Assembly (NCBI GenBank): GCA_023014335.1
Contig: JAECYW010000014.1
Location: 868,001 to 932,000, forward strand
Source: Galerina marginata
Lineage: Eukaryota > Basidiomycota > Agaricomycetes > Agaricales > Galerinaceae
Direction of reading: 5' to 3'
DNA: 64,000 bases
The notes under the pieces were generated by a model. The model was not told the origin of the DNA and ran no database searches. It saw only the letters and a list, made by a program, of their open reading frames with translations. Position 1 is the stretch's first letter. Every line of letters begins with the position of its first letter. The position numbers were made by a program, and so were the translations under genes. Positions 38,390 to 50,479 of this stretch are shown here, piece by piece.

Positions 38390-40862
38390 CCTCGAACGGC
38401 GCTCAGAACGTCGCAGAACGCCCCCAGGTCCAGTCGGCGGGCTGGGTCGTCCCACACCGTGCTGAATGGATATCGATCTTGCATGCAGTTTGGATGGAAC
38501 GGTGCTCAATTCTTGGTCATGAACTTTGCAGTAGTTGGCATTGCGTGCAGAGCGGGACCTCCTGGTGGCATTTGCCTCAATGTATCGCATGTACTCGATA
38601 CACTCGTCGACAATGAGTTTGTCTTGGTTATCGTCCCAGGTCACCTTCCATGATCCAGGGAGATCTTTGTACCTGCTCTCTTTCCTGGCTTACGCTAGCT
38701 ATGGATTCTCGTTACGGTTGTGTAAGTGTTCCAAAACATCGATTTATTTTCAGAGGCAGAGAAAGAGAAAGAAAGGGTTCATGGGGCTATTTACTTCTTT
38801 CTCTAGACTCTGGCTAGTACTGACACGACAAGTGTATCCGCTTCGAATGGTATAGACGAGCCGCAAAGGGCGGACACGAGGCAACCATCAGGGGAGGGAG
38901 AGAGCATGAGAAATAGGGTTATACACTGGCTTTGAAGAAATCCATGAGGCAATCGAAGTCAGTTGAGGCCATATCAGTCGCGGTCGTGCTCGACTGGTCT
39001 AGATAGAATTGAATGAAATTGAATATCAAGAAAGATAACGAGCGAGACTTACTTCATAGATTGCGTATAGACAGCTTTTGGGAGAACTTCAGATACAAAT
39101 ATCAGGTGCATGTCACTGTAAGCGCCATAAACTTACCAGCAGAACAGATGATGGACAGATGGTGGGTGTACGGCTCCGCCACTCGAAAGTTCGATGAACG
39201 TTGAGGTTCGAGGACAGCGTGACAGCTGCATGCACACTTGGTAAAGACTGACTTCGGTAGCATCGGCGGACGGGGATGGAGTATATATTGCTGTTGCATT
39301 CGCCAACGCACCGGCCAGATTTCAGAAGGGTGGTGGGACTAGTGATTATGCTGCCTGGGCGCTCAAGCTGAAAAAATTCAGGCAGGGTTTGATGGATTCC
39401 GGCTAGTCCTCTGTCCGAGGTAGGAGCATAATGGCGAGAGTGGAATTATGCGATCGCCTGGTGCCTGATGACGTGCGTGAATCGAACAGATAAGCGGGAT
39501 GCGAGGTCGAAGAGAGATTGAGAAGGCGTTGACATGGCGGATACCGAGTTTGTACTGAGGACGCACGGGTAGTACTTAGCATGTGAGGCGAGTATCAAAG
39601 CTGCAACCAAAAATCCAAGCTCCATTTTATGGAGAGCGAAACGACGCTTGGAGGAAGGCGCTCTACTAAATACAGAAGGGAGGTTAGGAAATTAGCAGGA
39701 CATGATGCATGAAGGGCTACAGCACTCACACAAGGCCCAAACCGTCATTCCAAAGCGTTCACCCACTTCTCTCCATATATCCCTCCACGGACGAGCAAAG
39801 GTTGGTCTCGAGACCCAATGAATGGATGAAGCTCGCAATGGCTTCGGGGCTTCAGAGATGTCAGGGAATCCGTGACGAAATCAAAAGAACGTGGATTAGA
39901 GTACGTACCGAAACCTCAGGGTACGAGTTGACCGCGTTTTTATCAGATTTGTCATTGTCGTGACCTGCAGAAAGTAGTTGGACGATAGCCAGAAAGCATG
40001 TGATACGAAGATTGCTTACTTGAGTTTCGCAAACCGTTTGCCAGAAAGTAAGCACGATAGGGATGAGGAATGGAAGGTAACTGCGTGTATGATAAGCACG
40101 GATGGAAAGATAAATCAATAGAAAACGTACTCAACAATAGAAGGTTGTACACGGATGACAACCGGCTCGATGAGTGTTGTTGTCGAAGCATCACGCATAC
40201 CGCGGCCGACTTCTCCGTTTCCTTATCCATGCCCGTGGCTTGCTGGTGAACAAAGTATGGTTTGGCAAGATGCCATTCCACTGACGGCGTGCGTTGAAGG
40301 TGCAAGGAAGACACGAAGGGAGTGGAGCAACGATGGAAACGATTCCGAAGGCTCTTGATCCGCCTGATAATGCGCAAAATCCAGCTCAATTTTTGACGCG
40401 ATGACAGAGGGCAAGGATCTAGTCTGCAGTGAGTTGTATGCACGAGAAACACAATGGGCTTCTTACCAAGATTCCGTCATGATCAGTATACTAGCCACTC
40501 GAGTTCGTCGAAATGAAGTCGAGGTCAGAGACTCGGATGTCGCCCGTAGCTCGTTAGCGACCTGTGTCGCAGAGGAAAGTGAGTGATAGGAGGACGTAAG
40601 TGCATTCCCTCTGTCTTGAGATTTCCGAGCAATGAGACGAAACGAACTGGTGTGCGGGTGATGGAAGGAATGAAAATGATGATCGTGGACTTGTGGGACG
40701 TCCCGATCTGTGGAACAGCGCCCAGGCTGGATTCGTGACTCAAGGCTGTGCTTGTCGGCGTTCCCAGGCAATCCGATTTCCTTCCCTTTGCTTCTCTCCA
40801 CCACAGTACAAGCATCCAATCTTCACTATGAGCAACCAGACTTTTTTTGCAGGCGCGCGCGA
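38390..40862. repeat. Duplicated block X, copy 1 (unidentified, possible minus-strand gene remnants)
   Basis: Homologous to 50480-53110. Shared stretches include TCGCAGAACGCC, GAGGCAGAGAAAGA, AATATCAAGAAAGATAACGAG, GCGTATAGACAGCT, TTGCTGGTGAACAAA and the last bases before and within the first codons of the NB-ARC gene. On the minus strand there are exon-like pieces: a hydrophobic YLPFLIPIVLTFWQTV (about 40040-40080), a secretion-signal-like MELGFLVAALILASHA (about 39575-39630), and YKDLPGSWKVTWDDNQDKL near 38600-38670. Neither copy gives a continuous model and no family is recognised. Block X also carries the NB-ARC gene's promoter. Confidence 0.7.
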
Positions 40863-43800
40863 CGTTACCGTCAGCGGTGGCAATTTTACTGCCGCTCACA
40901 CTGTAAGTTTTACTTCCACGAAAGCTTATCAAGGGCTGTTGCCAACAAATTACCTCCAGATCAACAACAACACCTTCGTCAATACTCGGGTCGACGACGG
41001 AAAGCAAGGTGATGCGCTCCCAGTCCCTCAGAAACCCAACTCCAGTACCCTTTTCACGGGACGAAGGGACCTAGTGGATAGGCTCAAAAACCACTTTAGA
41101 CTTCGTGCCGCTGGTGAACCACTGAACCGGCGCTCTTTCTTGTTGTATGGAATGGGCGGCATTGGAAAGACCCAGATCTGCCTGAAATTCACGGAGGAGA
41201 TGGATGATGTGTGCGTTTACACCTCATTTCATGATGAATAATGTCCTGAATCCTGACCAACCATCATTGATCATAGGTTCTCTCACATCTTCTGGGTTGA
41301 TGCATCTTCCACTGATACTATCACCCAGAGCCTGAAAGGAATTTCCAATCATCCAAGTGCTAGATTAGCTGACCTTGATGGCTCACCTCAGGCTGTCCTT
41401 CAGTGGATGGCCTACCTTCCTGAGGAATGGCTGATTGTGTTTGACAATGCTGATGGTGCACCAGAAGTGGTTGAAAAATTTCTCCCACCTGGCCTCAAGG
41501 GTAATGTTCTGATTACCAGTCGGAACAAAGCTCTGGGTCGTCTTACACAGTTTGAGAATGCTCTGGAAATCCATGACATGGAAGAACAGGATGCTATTTC
41601 CCTGCTTTTGAAAGCTAGTGGAGGTCTAGATCAATCTGATCAGCTTGTGAAAGAATCTGCAAGAAAGATTGTGACTGAGCTCTGTTGTCTGCCTCTTGCT
41701 GTTGATCAAGCAGGTGCTGCTATTGCATCTGGGCTTTGCAATATTGATGACTATCTTCATCTGTACTCCCAAAAGCGTCAGCAGCTACTATCTGATTCTT
41801 CATTTATGGTGGGAGTATCAGAGTATAATAGGACAGTGTATAGCACCTGGGAGCTATCATTCAAAGAGATTGAATCAAGGGCTAGAAAGAACTCCAAGTT
41901 GAACTTTGTTCAAGTTCAGGCAGCACAGCATGCAATTTTTATTCTTGAAATTTTTGCATTTTTGCATCATACAAACATTGACAGAAGCATATTTATAAAT
42001 GCTGCTAAAGGCTTCAGAGACTATCATGCAGGAGGAGGATTTTCTCAGGTATCCAAAAGATATCTGAAAAAAATGAAAAATTTAGGTGCTAAATGGTTTC
42101 ATCCTTCTTCATATTACTTGGACATTGGAATTCAGAAAATTGACAAAAAACTAAAGAGATTTCTTGTGGGTCAGGATGGCATCTGGAATGAATTTGACTT
42201 TCAAACTGGAATTCAACTTCTACTGTCATTCTCCTTGATCAAAAAAAGTCTATCTGGTCATATATATTCAGTACATCCATTGGTGCATGCATGGAGTCAG
42301 GACAGAATGTCATTTCTTGATCAATCAGTAAACTCTCAGAAGGCAAGAACTTTGCTGTTTTGGTCAGTTCCCTTGGACTATGATAATTGGGATTATATAT
42401 CCTGCCAAAGTCTTATCCAACATATTCAAGCCAATAACCAAAATAGTGCCCAGGCAGGCATTGACAAAGTGTACAATGAGAGAGAGCACACAAGATTTGC
42501 AACAGTGCTATATAGAAATGGAAATTGGAAAGAAGCTGAGGAGCTAGAGGGTCAAGTGCTGGAGGTCAGGAAAAAAGTGCTAGGTTTAGAGCATCCAGAT
42601 ACACTTTCAAGTATGGACAATCTAGCAGTAACATATGATGATCTAGGAAGATCGAAAGAAGCAGAGGAACTAAAGGTTCAAGTGCTGAAGGTCAGGAAGA
42701 GGGTGCTAGGTCTGGAGCATCCAGACACACTTTTAAGCATGAGCAATCTAGCAGTGACATACAGTAATCTAGGAAGGCAGAGAGAAGCAGAAGAGCTGAA
42801 GGTTCAAGTGCTAGAGATCAGAAAAAAGGTGCTAGGTCTAGAACATCCAGATACACTTTCAAGCATGGGTAATCTAGCAGCAACATGCAGTAATTTAGGA
42901 AGGTGGAAAGAAGCAGAAGAGCTAGAAGTTCAAGTGCTGGAGGTCAGAAAAAAGGTGCTAGGTTTTGAGCATCCAGATACACTTTTAAGGATGAGCAATC
43001 TAGCAGTGATATATGGTAATCTAGGAAGATGGAAAGAAGCAGAAGAGCTGGAGGTTCAAGTGCTGGAGGTCAGAAAAAGAGTGCTAGGTCTAGAGCATCC
43101 ACATACACTTTTAAGCATGGGTAATCTAGCAGCAACATGCAGTGATTTAGGAAGGTGGAAAGAAGCAGAAGAGCTAGAAGTTCAAGTGCTGGAGGTCAGA
43201 AAAAAGGTGCTAGGTTTTGAGCATCTAGATACACTTTTAAGCATGGGCAATCTAGCAAGAACATACAGTGATCTGGGAAGATGGAAAGAAGCAGAAGAGC
43301 TGGAGGTTCAAGTGTTGGAGGTCAGGAAAAGGATGCTAGGTCTAGAGCATCCAAAGACCCTTTTAAGCATGGGCAATCTTGCAGTGACATACAGTAATCT
43401 AGGAAAGTGGAAAGAAGCAGAAGAGCTAGAGATTCAAGTGCTGGAGATCAAGAAAAGGGTACTGGGTCTAGAGCATCCAAATACACTTTTAAGCATGGGC
43501 AATCTGGCAAGAACATACAATAAACTAGGAAGGTGGAAAGAAGCAGAAGAGCTAGAGATTCAAGTGCTGCAGATCAAGAAAACGGTACTAGGTCCAGAGC
43601 ATCCAAGTACACTTTTAAGCATGGCCAATCTAGCAGTGACATACAACAATCTAGAAAAGTGGAAAGAAACAGAAGAGTTAGAGGTTCAAGTGCTGGAGGT
43701 CAGAAAAAGAGTGCTAGGTCTAGAACACCCAGATACACTTTTAAGCATGGATAACCTAGCATCAACATATAGTGATCTAGGAAGGTGGAAAGAAGCAGAA

Positions 43801-44604
43801 GAGCTGGAGGTTCAAGTGCTGGAGGTCAGAAAAAGAGTGCTAGGTCTAGAACACCCAGATACACTTTTAAGCACAGGCAATCTAGCAGCAACATACAGTG
43901 ATCTAGGAAGGTGGAAAGAAGCAGAAGAGCTAGAGGTTCAAGTGCTGGAGGTCCAAAAGAAGGTGCTAGGCCCAGAGCATCCAGACACACTTTTAAGCAT
44001 GAGCAATCTAGCAGCAACATACAGTGATCTAGGAAGGTGGAAAGAAGCAGAAGAGCTAGAGGTTCAAGTGCTGGAGGTCAGGAAGAGAGTGCTAGGCCCA
44101 GAGCATCCAGACACACTTTTAAGCATGTGCAATCTAGCAGTGACATATAAGAACCTGGAAATGTGGAAAGAAGCAGAAGAGCTAGAGGTTCAAGTGCTGG
44201 AGGTCAGGAAGAGAGTGCTAGGCCCAGAGCATCCAAAAACACTTTTAAGCATGGGCAATCTAGCAGTGACATATGAGAACCTGGAAATGTGGAAAGAAGC
44301 AGAAGAGCTAAAGGTTCAAGTGCTGGAGGTCAGAAAAAGAGTGCTAGGTCTAGAACACCCAGATACACTTTTTAGCATGGCCAGTCTAGCAGTGACATAC
44401 AGTGATCTAGGAAGATGGAAAGAAGCAGAAGAGCTAGAGGTTCAAGTCCTGGAGGTCAGAAAGAGAGTGCTAGGCCCAGAGCATCCAAAAACACTTTTAA
44501 GCATGGGCAATCTAGCAGTGACATATGAGAACCTGGAAATGTGGAAAGAAGCAAAAGAGCTGGAGGTTCAAGAGCTAGAAATCAGACAGAGGATACCGGT
44601 TTAG
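40828..44604 (+). CDS. STAND/NLR-like protein: NB-ARC with 16 near-identical TPRs
   Basis: Signal-transducing NTPase of the NB-ARC/TPR type, 1236 residues. One intron (41211-41276) keeps the frame. After the ATG at 40828 comes a short beta-prone segment (FAGARDVTVSGGNFTAAHTV). The NB-ARC follows with a TLFTGRRDLVDRL lead-in, P-loop YGMGGIGKT (41143-41172), Walker B WLIVFDNAD (41428-41454), sensor-like NVLITSRNK, CCLPLAVDQAGAA (GLPL-type) and VHPLVHAW (about 42272-42295), where the MHD-type motif should be. A winged-helix-like region leads into 16 TPRs of 42 residues plus a partial one. Fungal NB-ARC/TPR proteins are candidate intracellular receptors in non-self recognition and programmed cell death; that role is inferred. 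No known effector domain is seen at the N-terminus. The first 33-35 bases are duplicated at 53078-53110. Confidence 0.9.
42525..44604 (+). repeat. 126-bp tandem coding repeats (16 TPR units plus a partial)
   Basis: Each unit encodes 42 residues of the kinesin-light-chain-like TPR type, built round GRWKEAEELEVQVLEVRK, RVLGLEHPDTLLSMGNLA and a variable TY-SDL link. Sixteen EHPDTL-type motifs can be counted. DNA copies are highly similar, and differences cluster in the link (YSDLGRW, YENLEMW, YNNLEKW, YKNLEMW) and at the residue after EHP (D, K, N, S, H). No introns interrupt the array. Three of the last units alternate as near-identical pairs (units 14 and 16), which points to recent local duplication. 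Confidence 0.92.
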
Positions 44605-44879
44605 CATTTTTTTGAGATTTTTTTTATGTAGGAAATTTTGCTGACACCCATTTAGTCAATTGTAGTTAAACAGAAGAAATATAGACAATCAGTGATATTT
44701 TTCCAAAATAAGTTTTAAATAGGGACACTGACATTTGAAAGTCTTTTTTGTCCTGTTTTCCAGCTTTAAAAACCTTAATTGGGGACTGAGACCACATAGT
44801 CTACTTGGTTGCAAGCTAATGCTTTGCACAGCCAAACTCATCCCTCTACCATGAACATTACTTAGGTACATGTTAGAAA
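44605..44879. other. 3' flank of the NB-ARC gene, not shared with locus 2
   Basis: About 275 bp, AT-rich. No similarity to the corresponding 61529-61857 stretch was noticed. Confidence 0.4.
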
Positions 44880-47007
44880 CCAAGAAAAAAATTGTGTACC
44901 ATTATTTTCACATTGTGGTCCTAGATTTTGTGAAGAGGTCAACCCAGGCCTGTACAAAGCCAGTAAAGTTTATAATCTTCTAATAGTCTTGCTTTAAATG
45001 CTCTGAAGAGGTGATGAGTTTGTCAATCTGCCCTGGAATATCATGAGATGTTACATACAGATGTAAACAACAAAATGTTGCCTTAAAAACATCAGTCAGA
45101 GTTGTAAAACCCTTCTGTGAGGTGTTCAGTTCATAGTTCTGGAGCAGAAATGTATGGCAGGGTACATGGTCCTGGAATGAGTTCCAACACATGAGAGGTT
45201 GAAAAATTAGATTGTCAGCATGCTTTCACAAGACTTATTGTACCCCAAAGCTCACCACTACCAAAATCCATCACAGTTGCATGCACCCATTGCTTTCTAT
45301 GCCTGTCGACAAGAGAGTCCGCGACATGTGAAAAATCTGCAGCCTCAACCAGGTACATGGGCGGTGAATCACACTGCTGTTTGAACCACATGTTGGATCT
45401 GGGTACTCGAGGGTTTCTATCCAGGTGTGGGCATTGAAGTTAGTTCGGGAGGATCAATGCGATATTATCCGTGCACAGATCTGGGGAATTGAGAAGTTTA
45501 CATACGTGAATATTGGAGAGGACAAGCAACATACCACCTTGAATCACTCTGTGTTTTGCTAGGCAGTCTCAACGCGAGTAATGGTTGGTGGAAAGCTCGT
45601 TTGAAATCCAAATGAGGGTGAATGATTTGGCTGAGGAATGACTCGTCTGTGATCGTCTGTGAGCAGAGCGTCATGTGTTCCATTTGACCCATGAATTTGG
45701 AAGTGGTAGAAGAGCTGGCTCAGCTGGGTGCCTGCCTACAGGTGGAAGATTATTCCAAGCATGACCTCTGGGAGTGGTGGCGGCTAGCACAAGAGATGCG
45801 ATACGGAGTGGTATGCGGTATGCAGTACGCGGTACATTGGCGGTACACGAGCTCTGAAAATTGCAAGTCTTTTAACGTCGTAACAAACGTTTGAAATATT
45901 CGAAAACGGCTAACCTTGAGTTTGAGCTATCATGCCACCGAGACTGATGCCTACGACATTCAATTCGCGCTCTCCAATTCAACCGAGGTAATCAAGTAGA
46001 TACTAGATAACATCTTCCGCCATACCGGAGGTTCTACGAACAAAATAGTATCAATATCTTCATCCATAGCCCGTTGAGTCTGTTCAAGAATGTTCAAAAG
46101 AAAAACTCACATATACAGTCCCCTTGAATATCCCGAATTACGGTTTGTCAACACCACAGTTATCGAACATGAGTGCCGTACATTCTCCCTTTCCGCCTTC
46201 ATCTTCCTTCCCAAACCACGGTCCCTGCTGCCCTCACAAGAAATTGCGCGAGTTAAGCCCCATAATAACACGACCTTACTCAACCTTTTTATACCCTCTT
46301 CTTCGCCTTTAATAGATGGCGGTCCGTGTTGTTCGTAATACAACGAATGACTCTCCAGGGCCTCTGGACCTTGGGCAGCGCGTAGGGAAGTTACGGGGCA
46401 AAGACCGCGACGGAGGCAGGTCGTTTCTGCAAGAGCGGTCGGGAGAGAGAATATTGGCGATGTGGTGGTGTTGAGGTGCTCGTCGTCGGCGCCATGGTGG
46501 TTGAAGGCAGCGTCAGGCTGGAAAACAGCTGCGGAAGCCCCCGGCCCGGCATCATTAGTTCGCAAATCGCAATTCGGCCTGACACCAACATTCACCTTGC
46601 TCTTCTCCAAGTCCCACCTCGCCTGGTCGCATCCATGCACCGCAAATCGTCATGAAAGCCCGCTTCAGATGCTACCATGTCAACTCCGTGTCCGCGACGG
46701 GTTTGGAAGAGAAGGGGATCTTCATCATCCGTGCCTCTGGCTTTGTTGCCTTCTCGCGTCGCTCACTGGCACTATCAACATCAACGGGCAAGGAAAGAGA
46801 CGCCTCGTCGAAGATAACTAAGGCATAGGCATAGTCAACCACGAAGACGACAAAGGCGTTTGAAATTGTCCGCCCTGTCTCGAATTTTCGTTGCCTCAGG
46901 TTCGTAATTCCCGCTGCTTTCTCGTGTATCCAGCTGATGAATTAGCTGAATTCTAGGCTATGCCGTGACCAAATTCGTGTGGAACAGATGAAATCGTCGG
47001 TATTTTT
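44880..47007. repeat. Direct repeat block A, copy 1
   Basis: Matches 61858-64000 in the same orientation over its whole length. Shared markers include GAGGTCAACCCAGGCCTGTA, ATCATGAGATGTTACATACA, TTCTGGAGCAGAAATGTATG, AACTCACATATAC, CGTACATTCTCC, CATAATAACACGACCTTA-type sequence and CTAGGCTA..C. The last shared bases are GAAATCGTCGGTATTTTTTT at about 47007. It starts some 275 bp after the NB-ARC stop. It holds a kinase-like relic on the minus strand. Confidence 0.85.
45240..45740 (-). pseudogene. Possible SRPK-like protein kinase relic in block A1
   Basis: Minus-strand fragments in broken frames: HLQAGTQLSQLFYHFQIHGS, SNGTHDALLTD (about 45660-45720), then an LALRLPSKTQ-type stretch and VHATVMDFGSGELWGT (about 45240-45290), which contains a DFG. 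The order and spacing resemble the LLDHFE..GPNGTH, LLALDFLH and DFG parts of SRPK-type kinases of agaricomycetes. No catalytic-loop HRD or Lys is readable, so this is at best a decayed copy. Confidence 0.35.
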
Positions 47008-48034
47008 TTGAGGTGTGTAATCCGAGCCTGACTCTTGTCACATCCACGACGGCTGATATTGTGACTCAACCTGATCTCTCCTCTTTTCAGCTCGTCTATT
47101 CCTGCGGCACATCCTCGGACCTCTATGGCACACGGGCCCATACTTTCGCCCAGCACACCTCACTCCCGCTACGACGGCTCCGCCTCATGTCCTCCCTGCC
47201 CGTTACTCCCTAGCAAAAACTGTGCATGCGTCAAGAAAGTCTAACGTCCGTCGTACTCTGGAGACAAAAAAAATGTTCTGTGGTACTGTGGACAGTGAGT
47301 GTTTCAATCTCAATAGACGAACTCTTTTAGGCTCATGCATGCTGTACTCTCCAGCCAATTCGTTCTTGGGGCTCTTCCCTCGATAATTTGGTTGTCATTT
47401 GTTCTCGCTGTGCCCATGCCTTCCTCAAGTCGCTCCGAAGTGTTCCAATGACTGTCAGCTGCGAAACGGGATGCGAGGTTGGCACTCGCACTTGGGACTA
47501 ATACAGAGAATGCGAGTGGGACGGCGACGTAGGTTGATGATGATGTGACGTTTTCGAAGGCGAATGGAAAGTTTTGTCCGTCGTAGAGAAGGCTTTCGCA
47601 GAGTACGTCTTTGGTTCTGAATTCTAACGAATGAACTAACTTTCAATGCTTGTTTTAGCTTAGTTCCGTTGGAGAAGAGGACATATCGCACTTGATAGGC
47701 GAAAGTTTGACCATGATGCATGATGTATGAATCTACGTTTTTCTGCTCTTACTACGAATCTCTATTAATCTTTCTTTCTCTGCGTAGCTCGCTACTGTTT
47801 ACAGGATGGACACCCAGGAAGTCGGATCGGAGGTTCGTAAATTCTACTCTTCTAAACTCTATGTACTTTTCGTCTAATCTGAGTTATTCGTTCCGTTCCG
47901 TTCGCTCCAGCTTGCAGCTGCTCCGCCGGGTCGACACACACAGACCCATGCCTCTCCTCTCGACCTTCATCAGTTCCCTCGCACCTCCTCCCAGTCTAGG
48001 CAGCCTCGCGGACTTCTGAAGCGTCAAGGGGCGT
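47008..48034. other. Unassigned stretch between blocks A1 and B1
   Basis: About 1 kb with short ORFs on both strands that match no known pattern and show no convincing splice structure. It may continue block A beyond where the window lets the two copies be compared. Confidence 0.4.
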
Positions 48035-48400
48035 CGGGTCGACATGGCGAAGGTGCAGTTGGGGCGATCGAGTGGGTGAGGAAAAGCGGGAATGGATGTG
48101 GATAGCGCAGGTGCGAGGATAAAGAGCGCCGACGCCTGGGCAAAGATGGAACTGGATTTGTGTTGGAGGTGTCAGCGGGTGTCGGGTGCTCGGATGGGAT
48201 GTATGCAAGGGATGGGTGGGTGGACGAGCAGAAGGGGATGGGAAGGCGGATGGACGATGCGGGATGTGACGAGGGGGCGGACGGAGGACGGATGGGTGTG
48301 GCTCCAGGGGCTGTTGTCTCTATCATGTGCTGCGTTCATCGACGCGGACTACGCTGCTGGCATGCCCATGGCCTGCTGGCGATGGGAGAAGAGCAGAATG
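48035..48400. repeat. Direct repeat B, copy 1
   Basis: Homologous to 49885-50260. Shared markers are GATGTG.ATAGCGCAG, GATAAAGA.CGC.GACG, GAGCAGAAGGGGATG and GAC.GACGGATGGG. It lies immediately upstream of the TAP-like pseudogene. Confidence 0.7.
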
Positions 48401-48447
48401 ACTCGCTGGCCGTCGTATCTCGTTGTAATTGAACCATACGTGCTCAG

Positions 48448-49747
48448 GAAAAAATCATATGAATGGTCATCGACGGCGTTGCCGACGCTGAAGACTACTA
48501 TTCAGGTAAGTCTTAAGTCACCCAACTCGTAGCGAAATAGGCATGCAAACTTACATCACCCAGCAGATCGATTCTCGACAAGCTTAATCGACACAGACAA
48601 ACTGTTGAACAGCTTCTTCACTGCATGGTTCGAAGCTAGACCGGACATCTGCCAGTTCTGGGCTCCCTCCGCAGACGACATTCAAGAAAACCTAACTACC
48701 TCTTCGAGTCTGTTCGCTCTCACCCGGTACCCGTTAAAATCGGGTCGGCCTACTGCGTACACGACTACTCAAAGCTACGAGTGACAGTATTCCAATCCCT
48801 CTATGCCCCATTCCGCATGTTTGCTATCCTTGCACAGGGACTGACGGAATTGGCAGCCCATACGATCAGAAGGCTCCGTCATTCGGCACCGTTGAAGACG
48901 CTTCATTGGCGCTTCTTTGCAACGACAGCAAGGTCGTCCCGAGTGACCTGTCCTCGGCGGGAGAACACCTCGAGAGGATAATGAAGGTATCACAGTGGGG
49001 GGAGGTATATGGTCTGCGATCAGGATAAACTGCGCGTATGTATTAGTATTCACATTTGGTGTTACCAAAACTGATAATTCGTCTAAGGGGTTGTCCTAAA
49101 TTGCCCAAGGCGCGATTCCGAGGTACTGTGGTCCGCCAATACTTTCTCAAATGCATTTCTCATTCTGCCGTCAAGGTCCTTTCGAGGCTAAGACTAGCCA
49201 ACCAATTCTTCTGATTGGAAATACAGCAGGTTCGGGACTACTACTGTCGTTCCTTTTTCCGAGATTGATAATGTTAACTGTACGCGTTGTAGACCCGGTA
49301 ACCCCATTATGGGCGTAAGGTCTTCGCGATTTTCGCGTTCAGCATCGGCTCATACATCTCGTACATTTAGAGCTAAGAACGTGTCTCGAGGCTTCGAAGG
49401 ATCGGTTCTCCTCCAACAAAACTCATCAGGAGTGAGTGATTATATTATCATCATCCGTCCTATTCATTTGACCGTACGGTCTATACAGCACTGTTCCGCC
49501 TGCACACCCTGTCTGCACCCAGCAGTATGTTCGAAAATATTTCGAGGACGGGACGCTCCCTCCCGGAACGGTGTGCAAAGTCATTGGGAAGCCGTTCCCT
49601 GATTCGGTTTCAACCCTGTCATCGGGTACGACGACTACGAAAAACGACCAAGCTGTTTTCATGTCAAGTATGATTGCCGAAGAACGAGAGTTATATGGAG
49701 CGGTGTTGGAGCTCACACAGACACCGATGGTTCGCTTTACACCATAG
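48448..49747 (+). pseudogene. TAP-like alpha/beta-hydrolase pseudogene (paralogue of 12895-15241)
   Basis: Collinear with the C-terminal half of the intact TAP-like gene, with introns at the same places. It starts at MVIDGVADAEDYYS (48455-48495) and includes RFSTSLIDTDKLL, CQFWAPSADDIQENL, SLYAPFRMFAILAQGL, the Asp region IGNTA..DPVTPLW, KNVSRGFEGSVLLQQNSSG (49378-49430), HCSACTP with the His, and a terminal EERELYGAVLEL. Defects: TGA in place of Arg just before MVIDG (48459-48461), a one-base frameshift near 48694, a deletion and frameshift near 48860, and a stop near 49026. The N-terminal half with the nucleophile Ser is absent, replaced by repeat B1. Confidence 0.85.
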
Positions 49748-49884
49748 TGTTTCGGTTGACAAAAGAATATATAGGCGCGCTTTTTCGCTTTTGCGGACAT
49801 GATAAACGAGTATACCTAGCTCGAAGGCGTCGATGGATTGGGCCAGATATAAAGCGTATCCAACGACATGTGAACCTGCGGAAT

Positions 49885-50260
49885 ATCGGAGTCAAATCTC
49901 GAAGGCGCAGATGGAGTGGTCGAGCAGGTGAGGAGGTGCGAGACTAGATGTGAATAGCGCAGCTACGGGGATAAAGAACGCTGACGGTTAGCCAGAGATG
50001 GAGCTGGACCTGTGCTGGGAGTATCGGCGGATATCGGGTGGTTGGATGAGATGTATGCGAGGGTTGAGTGAATGAGCAGAAGGGGATGAGTAGGCGAAGG
50101 ATGAAGTGAGGGCAGGTACGGGATGGGGAAGGTGGACGGACGACGGATGGGGGTGGCTAGAGGGGCTGCCGTCTGTATCACCAGTCACGTCCATTGATGC
50201 AGACTACGGTGGCATAGCCTACTGATGTGCGAAAGTGGCTTGCTGGCCGGTTTGAAGGGA
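49885..50260. repeat. Direct repeat B, copy 2
   Basis: Second copy of the repeat described at 48035-48400, in the same orientation, starting about 140 bp after the end of the TAP-like pseudogene. Together the two copies bracket the pseudogene. Neither has TG...CA ends or a priming site that would mark an LTR. Confidence 0.7.
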
Positions 50261-50479
50261 ACGTCTCGCGGAAGTGTGGTCATATTCAGCTGAGGTCCTC
50301 GGAAGGATGTATCTGCGACGGTCCGTCGCTTCTCCTTCGTCGAGTCTGTCATTCCGTATCTATCCACCTCCTGCGTTCCTGTTATGCTGACTGGCATCCT
50401 TTGTCCTATAGGCCATTTCGTATGCATTAGCACGGTCACATTGAACACTGCTGGTCCTTCGCATAGACCCGATACTTCA

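Noticed and set aside
46090..46820. ORFs on both strands conserved between blocks A1 and A2
   Set aside because: Similarity is explained by duplication of the whole block. Frames are not better preserved than neighbouring non-coding bases, so they are not called genes.
48035..50260. Repeats B1 and B2 as LTRs of a small element carrying the TAP fragment
   Set aside because: The copies are too diverged at their ends and lack LTR termini; the enclosed sequence is a fragment of a cellular gene.
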